53,917 bases of DNA from UBA7328 sp002471345 (GCA_964011275.1 CAXGOB010000027.1:1-53917); one strand, 5' to 3'; shown: positions 9,667 to 18,764, counted from the stretch's first letter. Numbers and translations: made by a program. The notes: generated by a model from the letters alone, not told the origin.

Positions 9667-10487
9667 TAATTAATGAGTATTAGAAATAATCCTTGAGTCA
9701 AAATGATTCCATCAAGCAATGCTAAAAAATAAATGTCACTTTTTCCTCGGCACTGTGAGATCAGTCCCAATGCTATCAAATTATTAAATACAATTAGAAG
9801 CGCATCTGACAGTTGATAAATATTAGATCTGTATAAGAATAATACAATTAATGATGATAAAAACAAAAGTAAAAATGAAAGATTCAGAGCCGATTGAGTT
9901 TTAATAGAATTTCCTAAAGTCTTTAATCCAGTTTGAGCATCCACTTTCTGATCTCTAATATCGAATGGAATGGTCAATCCCAAAATGAACAAAAACTTTT
10001 CAAAGAATACAAATGGAGTTTGACTATTGCTATTTAGGACTGGGAGAATGTAGAATAAAGACCATACAACTGCAATAAGCAATATTTTTAGATATGGAAG
10101 ATCTCTAAGCCTTTTATTCTGAAAACTTGGTATCACATAAGCAATTGAAATGATAATGGGTAGGAGTAGGGTTTTCTTCAAATAAAGAGGAAGAAACCAA
10201 TAAGATGAGGTCGCTATAAGCATAGCAATTCCAGAAAGGACGAGTATTAAGGAGCGGCTATTATTAAAGATCAAATGTCGGTTGGATCTATCGTCAACTT
10301 CTATTTTGCTCAAAGCAATGTATCGATGGAGACCATATATAATAAAAGTCCCTGAAGCTATAAATAAGACATAAGGCCAGTTTATGCTTTTTTCAAATAC
10401 TGCGAAACTTGATAGTACAAAAAGAGCAGCTGCTAGACTAATATGAATATTAGAAAAAACATAGAAGTGAATCAGCCTCCTGATCAC
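9666..10487 (-). CDS. UbiA-like polytopic membrane protein
   Basis: 273 residues with about eight or nine hydrophobic segments. The second Asp-rich motif of UbiA prenyltransferases is recognisable (DIRDQKVD followed by TGLKTL). The first, normally N-D-x-x-D-x-x-x-D, is replaced by a stretch reading HRYIALSKIEVDDRSNRH. UbiA enzymes join a prenyl chain to an aromatic or lipid acceptor at the membrane. Loss of motif 1 questions normal diphosphate-Mg chemistry, so it may use a different donor or not be a transferase. It starts 6 bases after the M42 peptidase gene and overlaps the tocopherol-cyclase-like gene by one base. Confidence 0.72.
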   Translation of the reverse strand: MIRRLIHFYVFSNIHISLAAALFVLSSFAVFEKSINWPYVLFIASGTFIIYGLHRYIALSKIEVDDRSNRHLIFNNSRSLILVLSGIAMLIATSSYWFLPLYLKKTLLLPIIISIAYVIPSFQNKRLRDLPYLKILLIAVVWSLFYILPVLNSNSQTPFVFFEKFLFILGLTIPFDIRDQKVDAQTGLKTLGNSIKTQSALNLSFLLLFLSSLIVLFLYRSNIYQLSDALLIVFNNLIALGLISQCRGKSDIYFLALLDGIILTQGLFLILIN

Positions 10488-10493
10488 AATCTT

Positions 10494-11582
10494 TTATAAT
10501 TTATCAAAGTACTTAAAGGAAGTCTTTGGTGTGATCTTTAATAATGTTTGATACATTAAATTGATGATATGCTCTACATCACCTTTGTCACACATTTCCA
10601 CTGTAGTATGCATATATTTTAACGGCATAGATAGTAGTACAGAAGGGATGCCGCTATCAGAATACGCAAATGAATCTGTGTCGGTTCCGGTTGCTCTATA
10701 GTATGCACTACGCTGATAGGGAATTTCATGTTCTGCAGCGGCCTCCATTACTAAGTCTAGTAATTTATAATGAACGGCAGGTGCAAAAGCCAAAGAAGGG
10801 CCTTCTCCACATCTAATATCGCCTTCTTCCACAGGTTTAATCATAGGAGTGCTGGTATCATGAGTTACATCAGTGACTATAGCGGCATTAGGTTTTAGTC
10901 TATTAGCAATCATTTTAGCACCACGAAGACCAACTTCTTCTTGAACTGCATTCACTACATGCAAAGTAAATGGAAGCTCAATTTTGTTCTCTTTTATTTT
11001 TCTAGCCACTTGTGTGATAGCATAACCACCAATCTTATTGTCTAATGATCTGCCACAATAATATTTGTCATTCAAGATGATAAGGTCATCATCAAAAGTT
11101 ACTACACAACCTACATCGATACCCATATCAATAACTTCCTCCTTATTACTGGCACCCACATCTAAAAATATTTTCTGTACTGTAGGAGTATTTGCTTCAT
11201 GTTTCGCACCCCTAAGATGAGTAGCTGGCCATCCGAAAACACCTTCCACTGGGCCTTTTTTTGTGTGAATGATAACTCTTTTAGACGGGGCTATTGTACC
11301 ATCAGACCCACCATTTTTAATCACTCTTACCATTCCTTTGTCAGAGATGTAATTCACAAACCATGATATTTCATCTGCGTGAGCTTCTATAACAACGCTA
11401 TAATCTTTGCCTGGATTAATAGTAGCCACAGCAGTACCATAATCGTCAATTTGCCATTCGTCCATGAATGGTTCTAGGTATTTCAACCACAGTTTTTGGC
11501 CTGGTGCTTCGAAACCAGTCGGTGAAGTATTATTGATGTATTCTTTTAAAAACTCTTGAGCTCTCTTGTCAGCAACACTCAT
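10494..11582 (-). CDS. M42 family metallo-aminopeptidase
   Basis: 362 residues from the preferred start MSVADKR, whose ATG overlaps the pyrE stop as ATGA; in-frame ATGs at 11591 and 11612 would extend into pyrE. Two-zinc M42/M28-like ligands are visible: H68-A-D70, the bridging Asp in S-L-D181-N-K-I-G-G, the catalytic/ligand pair in QEEVGLRGA (215-216), D238 in the T-D-V-T-H stretch, and a late YMHTTVE His. Members are cytosolic peptidases that trim peptides from the N-terminus and form large tetrahedral dodecamers. Clustering with pyrE suggests only a shared transcript. The length is normal for the family. Confidence 0.9.
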   Translation of the reverse strand: MSVADKRAQEFLKEYINNTSPTGFEAPGQKLWLKYLEPFMDEWQIDDYGTAVATINPGKDYSVVIEAHADEISWFVNYISDKGMVRVIKNGGSDGTIAPSKRVIIHTKKGPVEGVFGWPATHLRGAKHEANTPTVQKIFLDVGASNKEEVIDMGIDVGCVVTFDDDLIILNDKYYCGRSLDNKIGGYAITQVARKIKENKIELPFTLHVVNAVQEEVGLRGAKMIANRLKPNAAIVTDVTHDTSTPMIKPVEEGDIRCGEGPSLAFAPAVHYKLLDLVMEAAAEHEIPYQRSAYYRATGTDTDSFAYSDSGIPSVLLSMPLKYMHTTVEMCDKGDVEHIINLMYQTLLKITPKTSFKYFDKL

Positions 11583-12223
11583 TTTTTCCATGATCTTGGG
11601 TTCTTTCTCCACTCTTGGAGGCTTTTTAATTCGTCCTTTTTTATAATTCCTTGTTCAATAGCTTCTTTCAAAAGGGCACTATATCCAGATAAACTCCTGT
11701 AATTACAGTCTTTTGACTTAAATGCCTCGACAGCTTCCTCAAATTCATAAGTGAAAATGGACACTACTCCTTCTACCACAAGCCCAACCGACCTTAAAGC
11801 ATCTACAGCTTCAAGACTACTCTTTCCAGTAGATATTAAATCTTCTATTACTAAACATTTTTGACCTGAAGTAAATTCACCTTCCACTTGCTGACCTGTC
11901 CCATATTTCTTTTTGCCTGATCTCACATAAATAAAAGGCATTTCTAGTCTATCGGCTACCAAAGCTCCATGTGCAATTCCTCCAGTAGCAACACCTGCAA
12001 TTGTATCAAATGGCATATAATCTTTTGCAGTTTCTGCAAAAGCTTGTGCTATTTCATTCCTAATATGAGGATAGGACAATGTTTTTCTATTGTCACAATA
12101 AATAGGAGAAAGAATACCAGAAGCCCATTGGAAAGGTTCTTCAGGTCGTAATTTTACGGCATCAATCTCTAATAATTTTTTTGCAATATTTGCACTTAAA
12201 TTATATAGTAATTTTTCATTCAT
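11579..12223 (-). CDS. pyrE: Orotate phosphoribosyltransferase
   Basis: 214 residues. It converts orotate plus PRPP to OMP in de novo pyrimidine synthesis. The PRPP-binding signature CLVIEDLISTGKSS is at about 123-136, and the ASG..SPIYCDNR substrate stretch is at 34-46. A TTG at 12238 is in frame, but the ATG at 12223 (MNEKLLYN) fits the family and is preferred. It is the first gene of a four-gene minus-strand operon (pyrE, M42 peptidase, UbiA-like, tocopherol-cyclase-like). Its start is only 14 bases from the divergent Nudix gene, so its promoter must lie inside that gene. Confidence 0.95.
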   Translation of the reverse strand: MNEKLLYNLSANIAKKLLEIDAVKLRPEEPFQWASGILSPIYCDNRKTLSYPHIRNEIAQAFAETAKDYMPFDTIAGVATGGIAHGALVADRLEMPFIYVRSGKKKYGTGQQVEGEFTSGQKCLVIEDLISTGKSSLEAVDALRSVGLVVEGVVSIFTYEFEEAVEAFKSKDCNYRSLSGYSALLKEAIEQGIIKKDELKSLQEWRKNPRSWKK

Positions 12224-12237
12224 ATCTGTAGACGGCA

Positions 12238-12867
12238 ATGTACGAAATTCACATAAATGAGAGCAGAATCTTTCTCATAAAAAGCGCTTTATTGGACTTC
12301 TATAAAAAGGATGCCAATGCTCTTATTTTTAAATACAATGAGAAGTCAAAATATCTGCTTAACTTCATAGATAAGGCTGAAAAGACAAAGAAATCTCTTA
12401 ATATTTATATTCATCATAAAAATTTAAATCTTCTAAAAGAAGATTTCTTTTCATTATTTAAGGTGATCAAAGCCGGTGGTGGATTAGTTTTGAATACCAT
12501 AGGAGAAGTACTTCTTATCTTTAGAAGAGGTTCTTGGGATTTACCGAAAGGTAAAAAAGAAAAAGGTGAGAAGCGAAAAGAAACGGCAATTCGAGAAGTA
12601 CAAGAAGAGACAGGCCTCAATCAGCTCACTATTCTAAACTCTCTTCCAGACACTTATCACACCTATCGTACCTCTAAAGAACGGGTTATAAAATTGAGTT
12701 ACTGGTACCTTATGGAAACCTTAGATATGGGGTTGACTCCTCAAACGGAAGAAGATATAGAAATTGCTAAATGGGTAAATATATCTGAACTTGAATCAAA
12801 TTCTTTATCTCCTATGTATGGTAACATTCAAAGCTTAATTGATCACTTTTTATCTTCTCTTCGTTGA
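12238..12867 (+). CDS. Nudix hydrolase
   Basis: 209 residues. A complete Nudix box is present at 105-127, spaced exactly G-x5-E-x7-REV-x-EE-x-G-L (core ETAIREVQEETGL). An extra N-terminal domain of about 78 residues (start MYEIHINESRIFL) precedes the catalytic fold, a layout I recognise from other Bacteroidota Nudix proteins. It should hydrolyse a nucleoside-diphosphate-linked substrate in the cytosol; the substrate cannot be read from sequence. It is divergent from pyrE with 14 bases between starts. A 7/8 match to the -7 motif (AATATTTG, 12185-12192) lies inside pyrE. It ends 7 bases before convergent rarA. Confidence 0.92.
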   Translation: MYEIHINESRIFLIKSALLDFYKKDANALIFKYNEKSKYLLNFIDKAEKTKKSLNIYIHHKNLNLLKEDFFSLFKVIKAGGGLVLNTIGEVLLIFRRGSWDLPKGKKEKGEKRKETAIREVQEETGLNQLTILNSLPDTYHTYRTSKERVIKLSYWYLMETLDMGLTPQTEEDIEIAKWVNISELESNSLSPMYGNIQSLIDHFLSSLR

Positions 12868-12874
12868 ATTAGTA

Positions 12875-14170
12875 TCAATCACTTTTTTCATTATCCCATT
12901 CATAATAGTCTCCCCAGAGTGCTTTCATTCGGTTAGATATGACTTGTTCTGATTTATTAGATTTAGGAAAGTAGAAGGGGGTTTTTAAAATCTCATTTGG
13001 AAGCAAGTCATCTTTAGCAAAGTTATCTTCAAAATCATGAGCATATTTATACTCTGCTCCGTAGCCAATCTCTTTCATAAGATACGTAGGCGCATTCCTT
13101 AGTTTTAAAGGAACTGATAAATTACCTGTTTCTTTTACTACTGATCGTGCTTTCTTTATTGCCATATAGGAAGCATTGCTCTTTTCACTAGTAGCTAAGT
13201 AAACCGCACATTGAGACATTGGAATTTGACCTTCGGGCATTCCTATCTTTTCGATTGCTTCAAAACAAGCATTTGCAAGAAGCAAGGCGTTTGGGTTTGC
13301 CATTCCAATGTCTTCAGATGCCGATATTATCATTCTTCTACAGATAAATTTTGGGTCTTCCCCACCTTCTATCATTCTTGCCATATAATATAATGTGGCA
13401 TTAGGATCGCTGCCCCTTATTGATTTTATAAATGCCGAGATAATGTCAAAATGCATTTCTCCAGCTTTGTCGTATATGAGAGGATTACTTTTAAGAACTT
13501 GAGAAACGATATCATCCGTAATCACTATTTCTTTAGTATTCTCTGGAAAATGATTCACAACTATCTCCAAGCAGTTCAGCAATTTTCGTGCATCACCACT
13601 AGAATATCTCAGAAGGTTTGCATCCTCTATGATTTCAATGTTTTTTGAACAGAGATGTACATCTTGCTTTATTGCATTCCTTAATATACTTTGAAGATGT
13701 TCTTTGGTATGGGGCTTTAGTATCAGAGTTTGGCACCTTGAAAGCAATGCTGAGATAACTTCAAAAGAAGGGTTTTCAGTAGTTGCGCCAATTAAAGTTA
13801 TTACACCTTTTTCAACAGCACCTAATAAGGAGTCTTGTTGACTCTTACTAAATCTGTGAATTTCATCAATAAACAAAATAGGATTAGGGCCTTCAAATAG
13901 AGTAGTGTGTTGTGCTTTTTCTATAGTGCTTCTTACATCTTTTACCCCTGAATTAATAGCGCTTAAGGAATAGAATGTCCTTTTACTCGCCTCGGCGATA
14001 AGATTTGCAACAGTTGTTTTACCTACTCCAGGAGGGCCCCACAAAATTAAAGAAGGAAGATGTCCTGATACTAAAAGTTTGCTTAAAATTCCATCTTGCC
14101 CAATCAAATGTTCTTGGCCAACGAACTCATCCAATGATCTAGGTCTTACTCTCTCAGCTAAAGGAGTCAT
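12875..14170 (-). CDS. rarA: Replication-associated recombination AAA+ ATPase RarA
   Basis: 431 residues, full length. The N-terminus MTPLAERVRPRSLDEFVGQ is typical. Walker A is GPPGVGKT (45-52), Walker B is ILFIDEIHRF (98-107) and sensor 1 is GATTENPSFE. The C-terminal half carries the RarA/MgsA clamp-loader-like and tetramerisation regions (GSDPNATLYYMARM, MANPNALLLANACF). RarA acts at stalled replication forks with the single-strand binding protein and RecA-pathway factors. It is convergent with the Nudix gene and divergent from the AlkD-like gene, forming a single-gene unit. Confidence 0.95.
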   Translation of the reverse strand: MTPLAERVRPRSLDEFVGQEHLIGQDGILSKLLVSGHLPSLILWGPPGVGKTTVANLIAEASKRTFYSLSAINSGVKDVRSTIEKAQHTTLFEGPNPILFIDEIHRFSKSQQDSLLGAVEKGVITLIGATTENPSFEVISALLSRCQTLILKPHTKEHLQSILRNAIKQDVHLCSKNIEIIEDANLLRYSSGDARKLLNCLEIVVNHFPENTKEIVITDDIVSQVLKSNPLIYDKAGEMHFDIISAFIKSIRGSDPNATLYYMARMIEGGEDPKFICRRMIISASEDIGMANPNALLLANACFEAIEKIGMPEGQIPMSQCAVYLATSEKSNASYMAIKKARSVVKETGNLSVPLKLRNAPTYLMKEIGYGAEYKYAHDFEDNFAKDDLLPNEILKTPFYFPKSNKSEQVISNRMKALWGDYYEWDNEKSD

Positions 14171-14251
14171 TTTTTATTTATTGAATTCTCTCAATGATAA
14201 GTAAAGAATGGATATTTTGAAGTCGTAAAGAAAAAAAGAAGGAGAGAAAGA

Positions 14252-14935
14252 ATGAATAGTCCTATTCAAGAAGTGATGGAGGTTTTAAAATCCCATGGAG
14301 ATGAAGATTATGCCGTTAGGATGAAAAGTTATCTGAAGGATCATTTCGAATTGTATGGTATACAATCCCCAAAGAGAAAATTACTTACTAAATCATTCAT
14401 TAAATCACATAAAAAGACAGATTATCAGAATATAAAATCTATGGTCAAAGATTTATGGGAGTATCCATTTAGGGATGTTCAATATGTTGCGATGGATTTA
14501 TTTTCTAGCTATCTTAAAACTATGGAGAAAGAGGATTTATCTCTTTTGGAATATTTAATAACTTCAAAATCATGGTGGGATACCGCAGATTGGTTAGCTG
14601 CCCATGGAGCAGGTACATATTTTATGAAATTTCCTGATGTAAAAATGGAAGTGATCGAGAAATGGATGCAAAGTGAAAACTTATGGCTCATAAGGTCAGG
14701 TATCATACATCAGCTTTTTTATAAAGAGAAAACAGATTTTGATTTGATGGTTGCTTTGATCCTAGATCAAAAAGGATCTAAAGAATTCTTTATAAATAAA
14801 GCTAGTGGATGGGCATTGCGGCAATATTCCAAAACAAATCCTTCTATGGTGCAGCTTTTTATAGATGAGTATTCCTCTGAATTGAGCAATCTTACAATTA
14901 AAGAAGGAATGAAGTGGATTGTAAAAAATAGATAA
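14252..14935 (+). CDS. AlkD-like DNA alkylation repair protein
   Basis: 227 residues, all-helical HEAT-like family. Conserved family segments are visible: FRDVQYVAMDL, SKSWWDTADWLA and NLWLIRSGIIHQLFYK, then FFINKASGWALRQYSK. Characterised AlkD enzymes excise bulky cationic alkylated bases such as 3- and 7-alkylpurines without base flipping; the WWDTAD Asp is the likely catalytic residue. A purine-rich ribosome binding stretch (aaggagag) sits upstream. The stop is 4 bases from the next gene's start, so it is probably cotranscribed with the SGNH lipoprotein. Length is normal. The family is sure; substrate range is not. Confidence 0.9.
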   Translation: MNSPIQEVMEVLKSHGDEDYAVRMKSYLKDHFELYGIQSPKRKLLTKSFIKSHKKTDYQNIKSMVKDLWEYPFRDVQYVAMDLFSSYLKTMEKEDLSLLEYLITSKSWWDTADWLAAHGAGTYFMKFPDVKMEVIEKWMQSENLWLIRSGIIHQLFYKEKTDFDLMVALILDQKGSKEFFINKASGWALRQYSKTNPSMVQLFIDEYSSELSNLTIKEGMKWIVKNR

Positions 14936-14939
14936 CAAA

Positions 14940-15617
14940 ATGAAAAAGTATATAAGCGGGTTGATTTTTTTGATTCTTCTTTTAATTGCATGTGCATCAG
15001 TCAATTCACCACAAGAGTCAATTAATGTTAAAAGTATTCTTGCTTTAGGTGATAGTTATACCATCGGAGAAAGTGTAGCTGAAAGTGAAAGGTGGCCAGA
15101 GCAGTTAAAGGCCGGTCTTGAAAATGAATTAAACAAATCAATTCAATTGAAGACCATCGCTAAAACAGGTTGGAGAACTGATGAGCTAAGGGGGGCTGTA
15201 AATGAAGAGGGATTAGATAAGACGTTTGATCTTGTAACTCTTTTGATTGGTGTTAACAATCAATATCAAGGCAAACCTTTTATGGAGTATCCCTCAGAAT
15301 TCAGATTATGCTTAGAGCAGGCTATTTCATATGCTGCTTCAGTAAAAGATGTAATTGTAGTTTCCATACCAGATTATGGATTCACACCTTTTGGTCAAAA
15401 AAAAGACCCTGACAAAATCAGTGAAGAAATAGATAAATACAATGATATCAATAGAAGTATATCTAAGGAATATGGAGTGAAATATGTAAACATAACTGAC
15501 ATAACAAGAAATGGACTTATTGATCCTCGTCTAGTAGCTGAGGATGGATTGCACCCTTCAGGAAGCTGTTACTCTCAATTTATTCCTCGAATTTTAAATG
15601 CTTTGAAAGGTCATTGA
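14940..15617 (+). CDS. SGNH/GDSL hydrolase lipoprotein
   Basis: 225 residues. A type II signal peptide ends at LLIAC with lipidated Cys18. The GDSL fold shows block I ALGDSYTIGES (nucleophile Ser39), block III LIGVNNQYQG and block V DGLHPS with catalytic Asp202 and His205. Such enzymes hydrolyse ester bonds in lipids or acetylated sugars; as a lipoprotein it should act at the periplasmic or outer-membrane face. It starts 4 bases after the AlkD-like gene. It is convergent with the kinase-like gene 9 bases further on. Confidence 0.9.
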   Translation: MKKYISGLIFLILLLIACASVNSPQESINVKSILALGDSYTIGESVAESERWPEQLKAGLENELNKSIQLKTIAKTGWRTDELRGAVNEEGLDKTFDLVTLLIGVNNQYQGKPFMEYPSEFRLCLEQAISYAASVKDVIVVSIPDYGFTPFGQKKDPDKISEEIDKYNDINRSISKEYGVKYVNITDITRNGLIDPRLVAEDGLHPSGSCYSQFIPRILNALKGH

Positions 15618-15626
15618 TATCTATGA

Positions 15627-16280
15627 TTAGATGATTTGAGAAGCAGTAATGGTCAAATTTTTATCAATTATTAAATGAGCATATGCTTTTTGCTTCGCAA
15701 TAATTTTATGTTCTAATAATAAAACCTTTTCATTAAAAGGGGACATAAAATCTCTTTTCCTGGCTTTTCGGTATTCCTTAGTTTCAACAAAGTCCTTTGA
15801 CATGAACAATTTTATATCTACATTTTGGAGAAGCATCGTATAAGTGCCATCAATTATAACCACATTGGCTTGATCAAGGTCTAATATTTCTTGTTTGATT
15901 ATGTCTAAATCATAGTGTATAAAGGGCTTTTTTAGAGATTTGGATGATCTACTTTTAATAATTTCAATATGCCTTTCAATTTGTGCCAGATCTACTTCTA
16001 AGGTCCCAACATTATTGATATCACTTAGCCTTTTTTCATGATTAGTCTTTGGAGGTAGAAAGAAATAATCATCTTGATGAAGGACTACACTTTTAATATT
16101 ATTTGCCTCTAATGTTTTTTGTAAAGCTATAGAAAGCGTACTTTTTCCACATCCTGACTCTCCTCCAATTGCTATAGATTTGATTTCGTGAATTCTAAAA
16201 AAATCAACTGTATAGTGCTTTACTATACTTTCAGATAGACCTAAATATTCTTGTCTTGTTTCTATCTTATCCCCAATCAT
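15627..16280 (-). CDS. Uridine kinase-like P-loop kinase
   Basis: 217 residues. Walker A is GGESGCGKST (39-48). A substrate-side HQDDYFFLPP motif follows, then a Walker-B-like VVIIDGTYTML strand, all typical of the uridine kinase / phosphoribulokinase superfamily. The C-terminal half (KARKRDFM...) has a lid-like Arg-rich helix. It could phosphorylate uridine or cytidine or a related small molecule; the divergence from canonical Udk leaves the substrate open. It is a single-gene minus-strand unit between an SGNH lipoprotein (convergent) and a broken symporter gene (53 bases upstream, same strand). Confidence 0.75.
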   Translation of the reverse strand: MIGDKIETRQEYLGLSESIVKHYTVDFFRIHEIKSIAIGGESGCGKSTLSIALQKTLEANNIKSVVLHQDDYFFLPPKTNHEKRLSDINNVGTLEVDLAQIERHIEIIKSRSSKSLKKPFIHYDLDIIKQEILDLDQANVVIIDGTYTMLLQNVDIKLFMSKDFVETKEYRKARKRDFMSPFNEKVLLLEHKIIAKQKAYAHLIIDKNLTITASQII

Positions 16281-16333
16281 GAAATATTATCAATTGCTCT
16301 TCTCATGTTCTAGTTTTTATAAATGAGACTTAA

Positions 16334-17911
16334 TTAATAAATAATTAGAATAATAGAGGTAATAATTATTAATAGTATACCCTGAATTCTATAATTCTTA
16401 TACCATGCCAATTCTTCAAGTTCGAAGGTTTCCTGCTGATACTCAGGTTTTGTCCACACGGTGTTCTTCAGTTGGGCTTGACTTGGAGCCGCTGTACTAA
16501 GCGAACCAAAATACATAGCTATACAACTTGCAAAAAAATGAAGAGTAGCAAAGTAGAGGAAATGTGGTCTAAAATCCGCTTCACTCCAAATAGTAGAAAA
16601 AAGAATACTGACAATTGTAAATAACCCACCTATGCCCATAGTCCATTTAGCACCAGTGGCATTTGCTCTATTCCAAAAAACACCCATCACGAAAAGTGCT
16701 ACAATAGGGGGACAAAACCATGCTAAAGACTGCTGGAGGTAATCCCACAACTTGTCAAAATGTACAATCATTGGAGCCCAAATGGCTGAAAGCACCATTA
16801 CTACAAGAGTCACTATTCTTCCGACTTTCATGAGATGCTTAGTGTCTTAATTGGGATACCATTTTTTATAAAAGTCCATGGTGAAAAGGGTAGAAACTGA
16901 GTTCAAACCAGAGTCCACACTTGACATTAAAGCAGCAATGAAACCTGCTAAGACTAGTCCCAAAATTCCTGTTGGTAATAGATCGAAAAGTAGAGTAGGG
17001 TAGACTTCATTCGGTGAGATGTCAGGATATAATACTCTAGCAAAAGCACCAGGGAATATCATTATGAAAATGATAGATATTTTAAGCAACCCAGCGAACA
17101 AAGCTCCCCATTGTCCTTCTCTTTTATTTTTTGCAGCTAATGACCTTTGAGTAATATATTGATTAGTCCCCCAAAAGTAAAAACCAATGATAAATACACC
17201 TATTAAACCAGGCCATGGCAATGCTTTATCACTAATAGGTTTAATAATTTGAGTATGACCTGCATCCACAACCTTCATAACTTCAGACATGCCACCTGAT
17301 TCATTCCAAGCAACTACGGTGATAATAATTGAGCCAATTATCAGAATAATTGCTTGAATAGTATCTGTATAAACTACCGCCTTTAGTCCTCCAGTGATAG
17401 TATAAATACCTGCTATGAAGGAAATAAAAGAAACAATCAACCAAAGAGGTATCTCTGGGAATAGAAGTTGCATGGCAATTCCTCCGGCAAATAATGTAGC
17501 TGCGATGTCCACAATGACATTCAGTACTATAGCAATACTCGACGCATATGCCCTAGTGCCATAATCAAACCTCTTTTCCAAGTATTCTGGAATAGTGAAT
17601 ATTTTGTTTTTTAAATAGAAGGGAAGAAAGAAAACCGCAAAAATTATCAGGACAAGAATAGCCATCCATTCATAACTGTACACAGAGAAACCATCTGCAA
17701 AACCGGCCCCTGCCAACCCCATCAAACTGTTGCTTGACATATTGGATGCAAAAAGGGAGAAACCTATCACTGGCCATGTAAGAGACCTGCCTGCTAAAAA
17801 GTAATCTTCGGCATTCTCATGTTTCTTGCTAAAATAAAAACCAAGTAGAATAACAAAAACCAAATAGGCGATCACTATCGATCCATCTATAAGAGAAATT
17901 TCAAATTGCAT
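16334..17911 (-). pseudogene. SGLT-type sodium/solute symporter interrupted by an in-frame TAA
   Basis: The frame runs continuously from the start (17911, MQFEISLIDGS; an ATG at 17941 is also in frame) to 16334. The only interruption is one TAA at 16847-16849. Without it the product would be about 525 residues, normal for the SSS family. The upstream part has the SGLT-like NQYITQRSLAAKNKR and SSVDSGLNSVSTLFTMDFYKKW segments. The downstream part resumes at once with D-T-K-H-L-MKVGRIVTLVV and carries the last transmembrane helices. There is no frameshift, so this is a point nonsense change, a sequencing error or a readthrough site. Two separate products of 354 and 165 residues could also arise. 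Confidence 0.88.
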
Positions 17912-17996
17912 AGAGATAACTTTATTCTCAATTATACTCAAAAGTAGGCCTAGAACAGAAATTTGAATTAGAAATAATAGTACATTTTATGCAAAA

Positions 17997-18764
17997 TTAT
18001 TTGAGTTGATCAAAATACTTTTCTAAGTGCATTAATCTTGATCCATACCATGAGAAAGCTTCTCCATCTACCAGTATAATTTTTGAATTTGGGAATAGAG
18101 ATTTCACACCTTGAACATGCTTTTGTGAAAAGGGAAAAGGCTCAGATGATAGCATTATAATGTCCGGATCAAGCCCAGAAAGTTCTTTTTCTGATAATTC
18201 AGGATATCTAAACAAATTTTCAGTTATACTTTTCAGTCCTAAATGTTCTATTAAATCATGGATATAAGTATCAGCACCTATGCTCATCCAAGGATTCTTC
18301 CATATAAGATAAAGGACCTTTTGATCATTGAAAAAAGTTTGAGTTAGGGTCTTTTTAATACAATTTAAAATAGAGTCTGCTTTTTTAGATTCGTTAAGTA
18401 TTATTCCAAATTTTTGAATTGTCTGCAAGGATTGATTGACATTCTGTATATCAGTGATGTATACTTTTTCTGTGAGGCACAGGTTTTCAATTTGGCCTTT
18501 GTTGTTTTCTTCTTTATTGGCTATTATTAAATCTGGATTTAAACTTTTAACCTTTTCCGAATTCACTGTTTTTGTGCCTCCAATTATTTTGCATTTTGTC
18601 CTCAGTTCTAATGGGTGAACACAGAACTTTGTGACTCCCACTAACTTTTCTAATCCACCAAGGTCAACAATTAACTCACTGAGGGAAGGGACTAAAGAAA
18701 CTATCTTCTGTGGTGGATTTTGAAAACTAAGTGCTCTGTCCAGGTCATCTTTAACTTCAATCAT
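17997..18764 (-). CDS. BtuF/TroA-like metal-chelate binding protein without signal peptide
   Basis: 255 residues. It has the two-lobed helical-backbone binding protein pattern: KIVSLVPSLSELIVDLG near 20-36, LNPDLIIANKEENNK, then LSGLDPDIIMLSSEPFPF and a final GSRLMHLEKYF. Homologs deliver cobalamin or haem/siderophore to ABC importers. There is no signal peptide (start MIEVKDDLDRAL) and no permease or ATPase gene nearby, so it may act in the cytosol or as a regulatory or chaperone-like binder. It overlaps the DUF5522 gene by 4 bases (ATGA). Confidence 0.8.
   Translation of the reverse strand: MIEVKDDLDRALSFQNPPQKIVSLVPSLSELIVDLGGLEKLVGVTKFCVHPLELRTKCKIIGGTKTVNSEKVKSLNPDLIIANKEENNKGQIENLCLTEKVYITDIQNVNQSLQTIQKFGIILNESKKADSILNCIKKTLTQTFFNDQKVLYLIWKNPWMSIGADTYIHDLIEHLGLKSITENLFRYPELSEKELSGLDPDIIMLSSEPFPFSQKHVQGVKSLFPNSKIILVDGEAFSWYGSRLMHLEKYFDQLK

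Noticed and set aside
12224..12238. TTG start for pyrE overlapping the Nudix start codon
   Set aside because: The ATG at 12223 matches the family length, and the five extra residues have no support.
16334..16831. The 165-residue piece as an independent gene
   Set aside because: It begins in the middle of the symporter fold and is in frame with the upstream part across a single stop codon.
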